NCBI GenBank assembly: GCA_964628035.1
Contig: CAZVPI010000001.1
Coordinates: forward strand, 186,001 to 250,000
DNA: 64,000 nucleotides
Source of the DNA: UBA2199 sp964628035
Lineage (GTDB): Bacteria > Acidobacteriota > Aminicenantia > UBA2199
Direction of reading: 5' to 3'
The notes under the pieces are model-generated. The model was not told the DNA's origin. It worked only from the letters and a program-made list of their open reading frames with translations, and did not search any database. Positions 38,888-47,006 of the stretch are shown here, piece after piece. Each line of letters starts with the position of its first letter. Within the stretch, counting starts at the first letter, position 1. The translations under genes and the position numbers were made by a program.

Positions 38888-41879
38888 ACCCGCAGGCACG
38901 TCCAACGACCTGAACGGCGACCTGTCCGAGGAGTGGTCGGCCGGCCTCGCTCCCTTCCAGGTCAAGAAGTTGCTCCTGGTGGCCAGCCTCTACGATTTCT
39001 TCATGCTGGAGGAGGACGGGCGGCTGCGCGACCTGCTGCTGCAGACCTACCTGCAGTGGAACCGGGGTTATGTGCCGCAGCTGGTCCGCGTCAGCGGCGG
39101 CGAGAACGCGCTGCAGCGCATCCGCCGCGAGCCCTTCGACCTCGTGGTGGCGGTGATGCGCCTGGGCGACATGGATCCCTTCACCTTCGCCCGCCAGGTG
39201 CGTGGGATCTCCCCGCAGCTTCCCGTCGTCGGGCTGGCCTACAACACCCCGGAACTGGCCCGTCTGCTGCAGCTTGACGACGGCAGCGCCCTGGAACGGA
39301 TCTTCGTCTGGCAGGGGGACGGGCAGGTGCTGCTGGGGATCATCCAGCTCGTCGAGGACCTGCGCAATGCCGCCGCGGACACGCGCCTGGCCGGGGTGCA
39401 GAACATCCTGCTGATCGAGGATTCGATCGGCTTCTATTCCTCGTACCTGCCCCTCATTTTTTCCCTGCTGCGGCGCCTCACCCAGTCGCTGCTCAAGGAG
39501 GACCTCACCTACTCCCAGCGGCTGCTGCGCCAGCGCGCACGGCCGCGGGTGCACCTGGCCACCAGCCGCGAGGAGGCCGAGGCGCGCTTCGCCGCCATCG
39601 GCGACCATCTGCTGGGCATCATCACCGACGCCAGTTTCCCCCGCCGCCGCGGCTCCGGCGACGATGCCGACCCGCGGGCGGGGATTGAGTTCGCCCGCGC
39701 CGTGCTGGCGCAGAAGCCCGGACTGCCGGTCCTGCTCCAATCCAGCGATCCCGGCGCCGACGCCATGGCCCGCGCCAGCGGCATCCCCTTCGTTTCCAAG
39801 AATTCGCCTACGCTGAAGCGCGATCTGGAACGCTTCCTCGCCGAGCGCTGCGGCTTCGGCGACCTGGTGCTGGCCGACTCCGGGTCCGGCAGCGAGGTCC
39901 GTTTCGCCAACCTGGACCAGCTCTATTCGGCCAGCGGCGAACTGCCGGCGCAGCCGCTTCGCGAAGCGGTCGCCCGGGGCACTCTGGACCGCTGGCTGCG
40001 CGCCCGCACCGAATTCGCCCTGGCCGACGACCTGCGGCGGGAGTTTTCCGGCGACGGCCCGCCCGAGCCCGGGCCGCGTCTGCGGCAGCGGATCGCCGCC
40101 GCGCGCGCAGCCAGCCGCCGCGGAGCCATCGTCTCCTATTCACGCTCCTTCCATGATGAGCATGCGCAGTTCAGCCTGCTCGGCAGCGGCTCGATCGGCG
40201 GCAAGGCCCGCGGCCTGGCCTTCATGGACCGGGTTCTGGCCCGCTACTTCGATCCCGGCAAGTATCCCGGGGTGACAGTGGCCATCCCGCGCACCCTGGT
40301 GCTGGGCTCCGACGTGTTCGACGACTTCCTGCGCGAGAACGACCTGCTCTCCCAGGCGGTCCTTGACCATTCCGACGCCCACCTGGCCAGCCTGTTCATC
40401 AAGGCCAGCCTGCCCGGCCGCTTCGTCGGCGACCTGCGCGACTTCATCCGCCAGGTCAAGGTACCGCTGGCCGTCCGCTCCTCAAGCCTGCTGGAAGATT
40501 CGCTCTACCAGCCGTTCGCCGGCATCTATGCCACCAAGATGCTGCCCAACGACCAGACCAGCGAGGACATCCGCTTCCTCAACCTGGTCAACGCCATCAA
40601 GTTCGTCTACGCCTCGACCTTCTTCCGACAGGCCAAGGCCTACATCTCCAGCACACCCCATCGCGTCGAGGACGAAAAAATGGCCGTCATCATCCAGCCG
40701 GTGGTCGGCCGCCCCTTTGCCGAATGCTTCTATCCCCATTTTTCTGGGGTGGCTCGCTCGTACAACTATTACCCGGTGGGACAGGCGCGGCCCGAGGACG
40801 GCGTGGTCAATGTCGCCCTGGGGCTGGGCAAGACCGTGGTCGATGGCGGCGTGTCGCTGCGCTTCACTCCCGCCTTTCCCGGCATCCTGCCGCAGTTCAC
40901 CTCGATCAAGGAGGCGTTCCAGTTCTCGCAGAAGGAGTTCTACGCCGTGGCCATGCGCCGCGCCGCATCGGTCGCCTTCCTGGACGAGGACCAGTACCTG
41001 GTGCGCTACGGATTGGACAAGGCGGAGAAGGACGGCACCTTGGATTACCTGGCCTCGACCTATTCCCGGGAGAACGATGCTCTCTATGACGGCGTTTCCT
41101 TCGCGGGGCCGCGCATCGTCAACTTCGCCCACGTTCTCAAGAACGGCGCCTTTCCCCTGGCGGCCATCGTGGAGGACCTGCTGCGGTTGAGCCGGGAGGC
41201 GATGAACTGCGCGGTGGAGGCCGAGTTCGCCGTCGCCTTCGACGGGCCCGAGGTCTTTCCCGCCCGCTTCAGCCTGCTGCAGGTGCGCCCGCTGGTCGTG
41301 CAGGACGAGCTGGTCGAGGTGGAATGGGACGAGGGGCTGAAGGACTCGGCGCTTTGCTTCAGCGACCGGGTGCTGGGCAACGGCGTCAGCCGCGGCATAC
41401 GCGATCTTGTTTTTGTCAAGCCGGGTTCCTTCGCCGCCGCCCGCAGCCCGCAGATCGCGGGCGAGGTCGACCGCCTCAACGCCCGGCTGCGCGGCGAGAA
41501 CGCCCCCTACGCGCTCATCGGTCCCGGCCGTTGGGGCAGCACCGACCCCTGGCTGGGCATCCCGGTCAAATGGAGCCAGATCAGCGGCGTCCGGGTCGTG
41601 GTCGAGGCCGCTTTGCCCAGCATGAACGTCGACCCGTCGCAGGGGTCGCATTTCTTCCAGAACATGACCTCGCTGCGCATCGGCTACTTCACCGTTCCCC
41701 TGGAGCGGGAGCACGGCTTCATCGACTGGGCCTGGCTGGAGTCGTTCCCCGCCGCTTTCGAGAGCGAGCACGTGCGCCATGTCCGCCTCGACGAGCCGCT
41801 GACCGTGATCATCGACGGCCGCACGAGCCGCGGGGTCATCCTCAAGCCGGGCGCCGATGATCGCGGCAAGAATGGCTGA
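38874..41879 (+). CDS. tandem receiver + PEP-synthase-like ATP-grasp protein without phosphohistidine domain
   Basis: 1001 residues, cytoplasmic. Residues ~30-165 form a degenerate receiver-like domain. ~175-325 form a canonical-looking receiver (LLIEDS at ~180, TDASFP with Asp ~252, LLQSS, VSKNSP). ~435-807 form the ATP-binding half of PEP synthase/PPDK: GSGSIGGKARGL, LAVRSSSLLED, PFAGIY and the closing LLQVRPL. PEP synthase would continue with a phosphohistidine domain and a PEP barrel, but neither is present. Instead there is a C-terminal domain (~880-990) with GPGRWGSTD, LGIPVKWS and GSHFFQNM, shared with the gene at 43759. Function is unknown; a receiver-regulated ATP-grasp kinase or ligase is possible. 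Neighbours are HD-GYP and metallophosphoesterase genes. Confidence 0.85.
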   Translation: MPNPEPAGTSNDLNGDLSEEWSAGLAPFQVKKLLLVASLYDFFMLEEDGRLRDLLLQTYLQWNRGYVPQLVRVSGGENALQRIRREPFDLVVAVMRLGDMDPFTFARQVRGISPQLPVVGLAYNTPELARLLQLDDGSALERIFVWQGDGQVLLGIIQLVEDLRNAAADTRLAGVQNILLIEDSIGFYSSYLPLIFSLLRRLTQSLLKEDLTYSQRLLRQRARPRVHLATSREEAEARFAAIGDHLLGIITDASFPRRRGSGDDADPRAGIEFARAVLAQKPGLPVLLQSSDPGADAMARASGIPFVSKNSPTLKRDLERFLAERCGFGDLVLADSGSGSEVRFANLDQLYSASGELPAQPLREAVARGTLDRWLRARTEFALADDLRREFSGDGPPEPGPRLRQRIAAARAASRRGAIVSYSRSFHDEHAQFSLLGSGSIGGKARGLAFMDRVLARYFDPGKYPGVTVAIPRTLVLGSDVFDDFLRENDLLSQAVLDHSDAHLASLFIKASLPGRFVGDLRDFIRQVKVPLAVRSSSLLEDSLYQPFAGIYATKMLPNDQTSEDIRFLNLVNAIKFVYASTFFRQAKAYISSTPHRVEDEKMAVIIQPVVGRPFAECFYPHFSGVARSYNYYPVGQARPEDGVVNVALGLGKTVVDGGVSLRFTPAFPGILPQFTSIKEAFQFSQKEFYAVAMRRAASVAFLDEDQYLVRYGLDKAEKDGTLDYLASTYSRENDALYDGVSFAGPRIVNFAHVLKNGAFPLAAIVEDLLRLSREAMNCAVEAEFAVAFDGPEVFPARFSLLQVRPLVVQDELVEVEWDEGLKDSALCFSDRVLGNGVSRGIRDLVFVKPGSFAAARSPQIAGEVDRLNARLRGENAPYALIGPGRWGSTDPWLGIPVKWSQISGVRVVVEAALPSMNVDPSQGSHFFQNMTSLRIGYFTVPLEREHGFIDWAWLESFPAAFESEHVRHVRLDEPLTVIIDGRTSRGVILKPGADDRGKNG

Positions 41880-42771
41880 GCCGCAGGCCGGAGGCGGAAG
41901 CGCCTGCTCAGGGCTCTTCTTTTTCGCCAGCGACCTGCACGGCCGCCAGGACCGCTACCGGAAGCTTTTTGCCCTCGTGCGCGACGAGAAACCTGCGGCG
42001 GTCCTGCTGGGCGGGGACCTGTTGCCATCGGGAGCCCTGCGGATCGGCCAGAGCGGCGGCGGCCCGCAGGATTTTATCGGGGAGTTTTTTCTTCCCGCCG
42101 TGGAGGAGCTGCGGCGCGGGGCCGGTTCCGCATTCCCGCGCTGGTTCCTGATCCTGGGCAACGATGATGCCCGCTGCCATGAGCCGGCGCTCCAGGAGGG
42201 GCAAGAGCGGGGCTTGTGGGAATACGTCCACGGCCGCCGGGCGGCGTGCGGGTCCTATACCATCTATGGCTATGCCTGCGTGCCGCCCACGCCCTTTGCC
42301 CTGAAAGACTGGGAGCGTTACGATGTCTCCCGCTTCGTCGACCCGGGCTGCACCGCCCCCGAGGAGGGGCGATGCACCACGGCCGCCGGCGGGGAAGAGA
42401 GCGGACGGTCCACCATGAGCGAGGAATTGGACCGGCTTGCCGGCGCCGACGACCTGCGGCAAGCCGTCTTTCTCTTTCACGCGCCGCCCTACCGCACGGC
42501 CCTCGACCGGGCCGACCTGGACGGCCGGACCGTCGAGGGTGTGCCGCTTGACGTTCACGTGGGCAGCATCGCCGTGCGCCGCTTCATCGAGGCGCGGCAG
42601 CCGCTGGTCACCCTGCACGGGCATGTTCACGAATCGGCGCGGCTGACCGGTTCCTGGCGTGAAACGATCGGCCGCAGCCATTGCTTTTCCGCAGCCCACG
42701 ACGGCCCCGAGCTGGCGCTGGTCCGCTTCGATCCCTCGCGGCCGCAGGATGCCGACCGGCGGCTGCTCTGA
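41857..42771 (+). CDS. metallophosphoesterase (calcineurin-like)
   Basis: 304 residues. Family metal motifs in order: FASDLHGR, LGGDLLP, ILGNDDAR (Asn-Asp replacing the usual GNHE), FHAPPYR, LHGHVHES. It binds two metals and cleaves phosphoester bonds; the substrate is unknown. The ATG at 41857 overlaps the upstream gene; an alternative ATG at 41872 (MAEPQ) is equally possible. Co-expression with a PEP-synthase-like ATP-grasp protein suggests a phosphorylated small-molecule or protein substrate, but that is context only. Confidence 0.88.
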   Translation: MIAARMAEPQAGGGSACSGLFFFASDLHGRQDRYRKLFALVRDEKPAAVLLGGDLLPSGALRIGQSGGGPQDFIGEFFLPAVEELRRGAGSAFPRWFLILGNDDARCHEPALQEGQERGLWEYVHGRRAACGSYTIYGYACVPPTPFALKDWERYDVSRFVDPGCTAPEEGRCTTAAGGEESGRSTMSEELDRLAGADDLRQAVFLFHAPPYRTALDRADLDGRTVEGVPLDVHVGSIAVRRFIEARQPLVTLHGHVHESARLTGSWRETIGRSHCFSAAHDGPELALVRFDPSRPQDADRRLL

Positions 42772-42811
42772 TGAACCCTGGGGCCGGAGTCGGGTTGCAG
42801 CGGAGGCGGAC

Positions 42812-43762
42812 ATGAGCCAGGCCCCGGGGAGAATCTTTGTACTGGCCCAGAGCCTGACGAGGACGCGGGCCCGGCGCGGCCTGCCGCTGCTGGCGCTTCC
42901 CGCTTTCGCGGTCGCGCAGGGGTTCGCCGGCCTGGAGGTCTCCGATCGCCAGTTTTGCGGGCGCGGCGCGGGGGAACTGCGGCGCTTCGCCGGCGCCTGC
43001 GCCGAAGCGGGTTGCAGGCTCCTGTTCGACATCAACGCCGACCTGACCGTCGGCGGCGCCGAAGGCCGGGCCGAGATCAGCCATGCGCGGGCGATGGTCG
43101 CAGCGGCGAGGCTTCTCGGCGCAGAACGGCTGCGCCTCTGCGTCGGCGGCCAGGCGCTGTCGCTGCAGCGCCTCTGCCACCGGCGTCGGCGCCGGGCACG
43201 GACGCCGGCCCCCCTGGATGCGGTCCCCGCCTTGCCCGGCCCGGGCCTCTGGGCGGCGCATAGGCTGGCGCGGCTGGCGCATGCCGTGCGTGCCAGCCTT
43301 CCGGCCCGGGTCAAAGGCCTGCAGCGCAAGACGGAGCGGGCTGCGGCGGCCCTGCGCGGTCTGGCCGAGGACGCCGGCGCCGCCGGGCTGCCCCTGGGAG
43401 TCGAAAACCATTGGGGGATCAGCGGCGACGCGGCTCATCTCGCCGGCCTGATCGCCGCCGTCGCCTCCCCCTGGGTCGGCTCCTGCCCCGACCTGGGCAA
43501 TTTTCCCCGCGGCGCCGATCCAGAGGCCGGGCTGCGCCTGCTGGCCCCGTCGGCAGTCATCGTCCACGCCAAGAGCTACGGGTTCGACGCCTACGGGCGC
43601 GAGCAACGGATCGATTACCCCCGGCTCCTGCCCATTTTCCAGCGGCAGGGATACGCCGGCCCGGTCACGGTCGAATACGAGGGAGAGGGGGACGATCTTC
43701 GCGGCTGCCTGATGACGCGCGACTTGATCTTGCGCCTCTGGACCGAAACCGGCGGCCGCTAG
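42812..43762 (+). CDS. sugar-phosphate isomerase/epimerase-like TIM-barrel protein
   Basis: 316 residues of the xylose-isomerase-like AP_endonuc_2 fold. Probable metal ligands: GVENHWG (Glu), CPDLGNF (Asp), IVHAKSYGFD (His) and TVEYEGEG (Glu). The N-terminal third (~1-110) is arginine-rich and less conserved. ATG 42812 follows GGAGGCGGAC. It is the last gene of the HD-GYP operon and meets the nucleotidyltransferase fusion end to end: both stops are in a single CTAG. Substrate unknown. Confidence 0.85.
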   Translation: MSQAPGRIFVLAQSLTRTRARRGLPLLALPAFAVAQGFAGLEVSDRQFCGRGAGELRRFAGACAEAGCRLLFDINADLTVGGAEGRAEISHARAMVAAARLLGAERLRLCVGGQALSLQRLCHRRRRRARTPAPLDAVPALPGPGLWAAHRLARLAHAVRASLPARVKGLQRKTERAAAALRGLAEDAGAAGLPLGVENHWGISGDAAHLAGLIAAVASPWVGSCPDLGNFPRGADPEAGLRLLAPSAVIVHAKSYGFDAYGREQRIDYPRLLPIFQRQGYAGPVTVEYEGEGDDLRGCLMTRDLILRLWTETGGR

Positions 43763-46700
43763 TCATTCTTGAGCGTCAGCGGCCGGGCTGCGTCGGTTAC
43801 CGCCCCGATCTTCACTGCGTAGCTGGTTTTGTTGGCGATGTCCTCGTCGGTGACCAGGTGGTAGTCGATCAGCCCCTGGGAGCGGGTGCCGGTTCGCGAA
43901 TAGTTGATCTCGGCCAGCGAGAGGCTCCAGCCCTCCAGCCACAGCGCAAGTTCGCGCTTCTGCTCCTCGCTGCCCTGGAAGTGGATCAGCAGGTCGATGT
44001 CGCTGCCCGGCCCGGCGGTGGCGTTCTTCGTCGAGCCGAACAGGTAGAGGGCCTTGACACCGAAGCGCCGGCCGTCGAGCTGGGCGGCCATGCGCTCGGC
44101 CATGCGCAGGCGCCAGTGCCAGTGGTCCTCGCTGGCGGCCTCGACCGAAGAACTCTTTTCCGTCAGGCTGGGGGCGGGCGTCGATTCGGGGGTGGCGATG
44201 TAGCCCAGCGCCTCTCCCAGGTCGGCGTTCATCGCCACCCGCAGCACCTTGCCCCCGGTCACGCGCGGCACGTCGATCACGTGCACGGTGTTGGCCAGGG
44301 CGGCGGCATCGGGAAGGATCTGCGGCAGGATGTTGGGCGATTCCAGCAGAAACTTCTCGTTGAACTGGATGCCCGGGTCATCGGGATAGAGGGGGAGGTA
44401 ACGGATCGAGGACTCGACCAGGTCCTGGAAAAAGTGGGTGCCGAAGGAGAGCTCGGGGACGTAATTCCCCTTTTTTCGCGCGATCTCGATGAGTGCCGCC
44501 GTGTTGTTGAAATCGGAATAAGTGACCGGCACGCCAAGCTTGATGTCGCCGCGGCTCCCCCAGCGGCCCGGCCCCATCAGGATGAACTGGCGCTTGGGCA
44601 GGAGACTGTTCAACTTGCCGACCAGCCTTCCCACTTCCAGCATGTCCTCGCTGCTTTCCAGCTGGCTGTACTGCTCCGGGTCGACATAGACGATATGGGT
44701 GATGTCGGGCAGGCGGCCGTTGGAGATGTAGCGGTTGGCGGTGAAGACGATACGCTCCTCGGCGATGTCCTTGGGGATGGCGCTGGCCACGTTGTCGGCG
44801 GTGGAGGCCTGCGGCCGGCACTGCAGCAGGTACAGGCTGCGGCCGTCGTGGGCGAACTCGATGTCCACCGGGGTGTTCATCTTATCCTGGAGCGTCTTCA
44901 GGATCGTCTGCAACTGGGCCACGAACGGCGTGCGCGAGATCAACCCTTCAAAGGTGACGAACAGGCAGTCCTTCTCGAAATTCAGGTTGAAGGCCGACGG
45001 CGCATAGATGTGGTCGTCCTCGTAGATGGACACGATTTTTTCCACCATCGGGTAGTCCGGCCCGCACTCCCTGAGCAGGGCCGGGATTTCCTTCGTCTCG
45101 AAGGTGCCGGTCTTCAGGTTGATGACGTCGATGCAGCGCGGCGAGTAGCGCATGGTTTCCTCGGCGGTGACGTTGACGCGCAGGTTGGGGACGCCGGGGG
45201 AGATCAGGATCGGGTAGTCGTCGCTGACGCGGTCGACGGCGCGGGTTCCCAGGCCGGGGACCAGCCGGGCCAGCCCGTCCTCGCGCTTGATGCGCGCCGA
45301 CCAGCGGAACTCGTTGTGGCTGAAGGCGACCCCCGCGAAAGCGGGGAAATAGTAATCGCCCACGCGGCGGCCGACGACCTCCTGGATCATGATGCCCATC
45401 TCCTCGTGGAAGTCGAGCAGGCCGCGCTCGGCGCGGTACTCGATGGGATCGGGGCCGAAGATGGAGGCGTACACTTCGGCGATGGCGTCGGTGAGGGCGT
45501 CGAGCCGCTCCTGCTTGCTGCCGGTGTTGGCCAGAAACAGGCTCTTGTACTTGCCGGAGAAGGCCGTGCCCATGCGGTCCTCCAGCAGGCTTGAGCTGCG
45601 CACGATCAGCGGCTTGTCCCCCAGGTCGTCCAGGGCCATCGACAGCCCCTTGATGATCTCGACCGGGAAATGCGAGTTCTTCATGAGCTGGATCAGGTTG
45701 TGGTATTCCAGGCGGATCTGGTCGATCTCCTTGTACTTCTGCTCGTTCACCTCCTCCAGGTTGTTGTAGCTGAGGAAACTCATGATGGCGTCGGTGGTGA
45801 TGTACCAGGTCTTGGGGTATTTCAGGTCGCCGAGGACCTCGGAGTGGCCTCCGGGCAGGGAAAGGATCTTTTGGGCCAGGAACAGGCCGGCGCTCTTGCC
45901 GCCCAGGCGGCCATAGCCGTTGGCCGGGTAGATGATGCGCTGCACCAGGTCGTAGAAGTGGCGCACCTCGACGTGGTTCTTGGCGATGTTGATGAAGTCG
46001 AGGTGGTCGGAGAAGAAGCGGCGGATCAGCGAGACACGCAGTCCCTTTTCCATCGGCGGCGAGAGCTCGTACTTGCCCCCGGAGATGTAATGGTAATGGG
46101 TGATGGCGTTGATGATCTCCACCAGCGGCATGTCGATGTTGTTGATGGCCTTGCTCAGGAAGCCGGCCTTGTCCTCCTGGATCCACTTCTGGATGCTGTT
46201 CAGGATCTCCTGGTCGGTCAGGTAGCGGGCGGCGATGTGGAACGTCTTGTCGCTCAGCTCCAGGAGTTCCATCTGCGAGCGCCTCTGGCTGGGGCGGTTG
46301 AGGTCGTCGCTCATTTCGCCGCTGGCGGCGTCGCGGTCCTTGCTCAACGACTTCAGAAGCTCCCTGGCCTCGGACACGCCGTTCCAGAAAAGGTGGTAGA
46401 CCATCTTGCGGCCGAGGTGGATGTAGAGGCTCTGGTCGGTGCGCCGCAGCAGGTCGACGATCACCATCCATTCCTTCTTGTTCTTGTCGCTGAGCGCCCT
46501 CTGGGCGGTCTCCCACTCGCGCGAGACCTGCTCGAGCTTCTGGTGCAGGATGGTACGGCCGATGCGCTCGGCGATGGTCTGCAGCAGCTTGTGCTCGTCC
46601 TTCAGGAAATAGCTGCCCTCGGTCTGCGGCACCTCGCGGGTGTAGGAGACCTCGATGAGGCCGACGACCCGGTCCTCGACACGGATCTCGGTGCTTTGGA

Positions 46701-46944
46701 CGCAGGACGAGGGCTGGAAGCCCGGGGTCAAGTAGGTCCTGTCCTCGTGGACGATCTTCACCTGGCAGATGTCGGGGAACTGGTAGCCCGAGGGGATGAC
46801 CTGGATGAGCTGGGTGAAGGTCTCGGCCAGCGAGGGCCCGGTGCGGGTCAGGAGCTCCTCGACTTGGTAGAGGCAGTTCAACTCCTTGGCCCGCTCGCGC
46901 ATGTCGTGGAGCAGACGGTCGATCGAGTTCTGCTGCTCGTCCAT
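43759..46944 (-). CDS. GAF + PEP-synthase-like ATP-grasp + nucleotidyltransferase fusion
   Basis: 1061 residues. ~18-140 is a GAF-like sensor (KELNCLY, GYQFPDIC, LLQTIAERIG) matching the N terminus of the histidine kinase at 57904. ~340-712 is the PPDK/PEP-synthase ATP-binding half (YGRLGGKSAGL, LIVRSSSLLEDRMGTAFSG, YLLQCRPQ). ~788-860 repeats the C-terminal domain of the protein at 38874 (GPGRWGSRGD, LGVPVTYSD, GTHFFQDL). ~945-1061 ends with a Pol-beta-type nucleotidyltransferase (YLFGSTKNATAGPGSDIDLL). No phosphohistidine or PEP-binding domain. ATG 46944 follows GGGAGGG. It is 62 bases after gdhA, across a strong terminator, so it may be expressed by read-through. Confidence 0.87.
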   Translation of the reverse strand: MDEQQNSIDRLLHDMRERAKELNCLYQVEELLTRTGPSLAETFTQLIQVIPSGYQFPDICQVKIVHEDRTYLTPGFQPSSCVQSTEIRVEDRVVGLIEVSYTREVPQTEGSYFLKDEHKLLQTIAERIGRTILHQKLEQVSREWETAQRALSDKNKKEWMVIVDLLRRTDQSLYIHLGRKMVYHLFWNGVSEARELLKSLSKDRDAASGEMSDDLNRPSQRRSQMELLELSDKTFHIAARYLTDQEILNSIQKWIQEDKAGFLSKAINNIDMPLVEIINAITHYHYISGGKYELSPPMEKGLRVSLIRRFFSDHLDFINIAKNHVEVRHFYDLVQRIIYPANGYGRLGGKSAGLFLAQKILSLPGGHSEVLGDLKYPKTWYITTDAIMSFLSYNNLEEVNEQKYKEIDQIRLEYHNLIQLMKNSHFPVEIIKGLSMALDDLGDKPLIVRSSSLLEDRMGTAFSGKYKSLFLANTGSKQERLDALTDAIAEVYASIFGPDPIEYRAERGLLDFHEEMGIMIQEVVGRRVGDYYFPAFAGVAFSHNEFRWSARIKREDGLARLVPGLGTRAVDRVSDDYPILISPGVPNLRVNVTAEETMRYSPRCIDVINLKTGTFETKEIPALLRECGPDYPMVEKIVSIYEDDHIYAPSAFNLNFEKDCLFVTFEGLISRTPFVAQLQTILKTLQDKMNTPVDIEFAHDGRSLYLLQCRPQASTADNVASAIPKDIAEERIVFTANRYISNGRLPDITHIVYVDPEQYSQLESSEDMLEVGRLVGKLNSLLPKRQFILMGPGRWGSRGDIKLGVPVTYSDFNNTAALIEIARKKGNYVPELSFGTHFFQDLVESSIRYLPLYPDDPGIQFNEKFLLESPNILPQILPDAAALANTVHVIDVPRVTGGKVLRVAMNADLGEALGYIATPESTPAPSLTEKSSSVEAASEDHWHWRLRMAERMAAQLDGRRFGVKALYLFGSTKNATAGPGSDIDLLIHFQGSEEQKRELALWLEGWSLSLAEINYSRTGTRSQGLIDYHLVTDEDIANKTSYAVKIGAVTDAARPLTLKND

Positions 46945-46956
46945 CGTTCCCTCCCC

Positions 46957-46984
46957 AAAAAAAAGGGGCGCCGGCAGGCGCCCC
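46957..46984 (-). terminator. intrinsic terminator after gdhA
   Basis: On the minus strand: GGGGCGCC, TGCC loop, GGCGCCCC, then eight T residues (46964-46957). The T-run ends 12 bases before the start codon of the next gene. Confidence 0.92.
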
Positions 46985-47006
46985 CGTGTTCAACGATCGC
47001 GGAGCA

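Noticed and set aside
38600..39740. Long antisense frames across the HD-GYP/ATP-grasp junction
   Set aside because: No motif; the plus strand carries HD-GYP and receiver residues.
44948..46993. 681-codon alternative frame on the same strand as the ATP-grasp/NTase gene
   Set aside because: Pro/Arg/Gly-rich sequence in a shifted frame; the other frame has the conserved ATP-grasp, GAF and NTase motifs.
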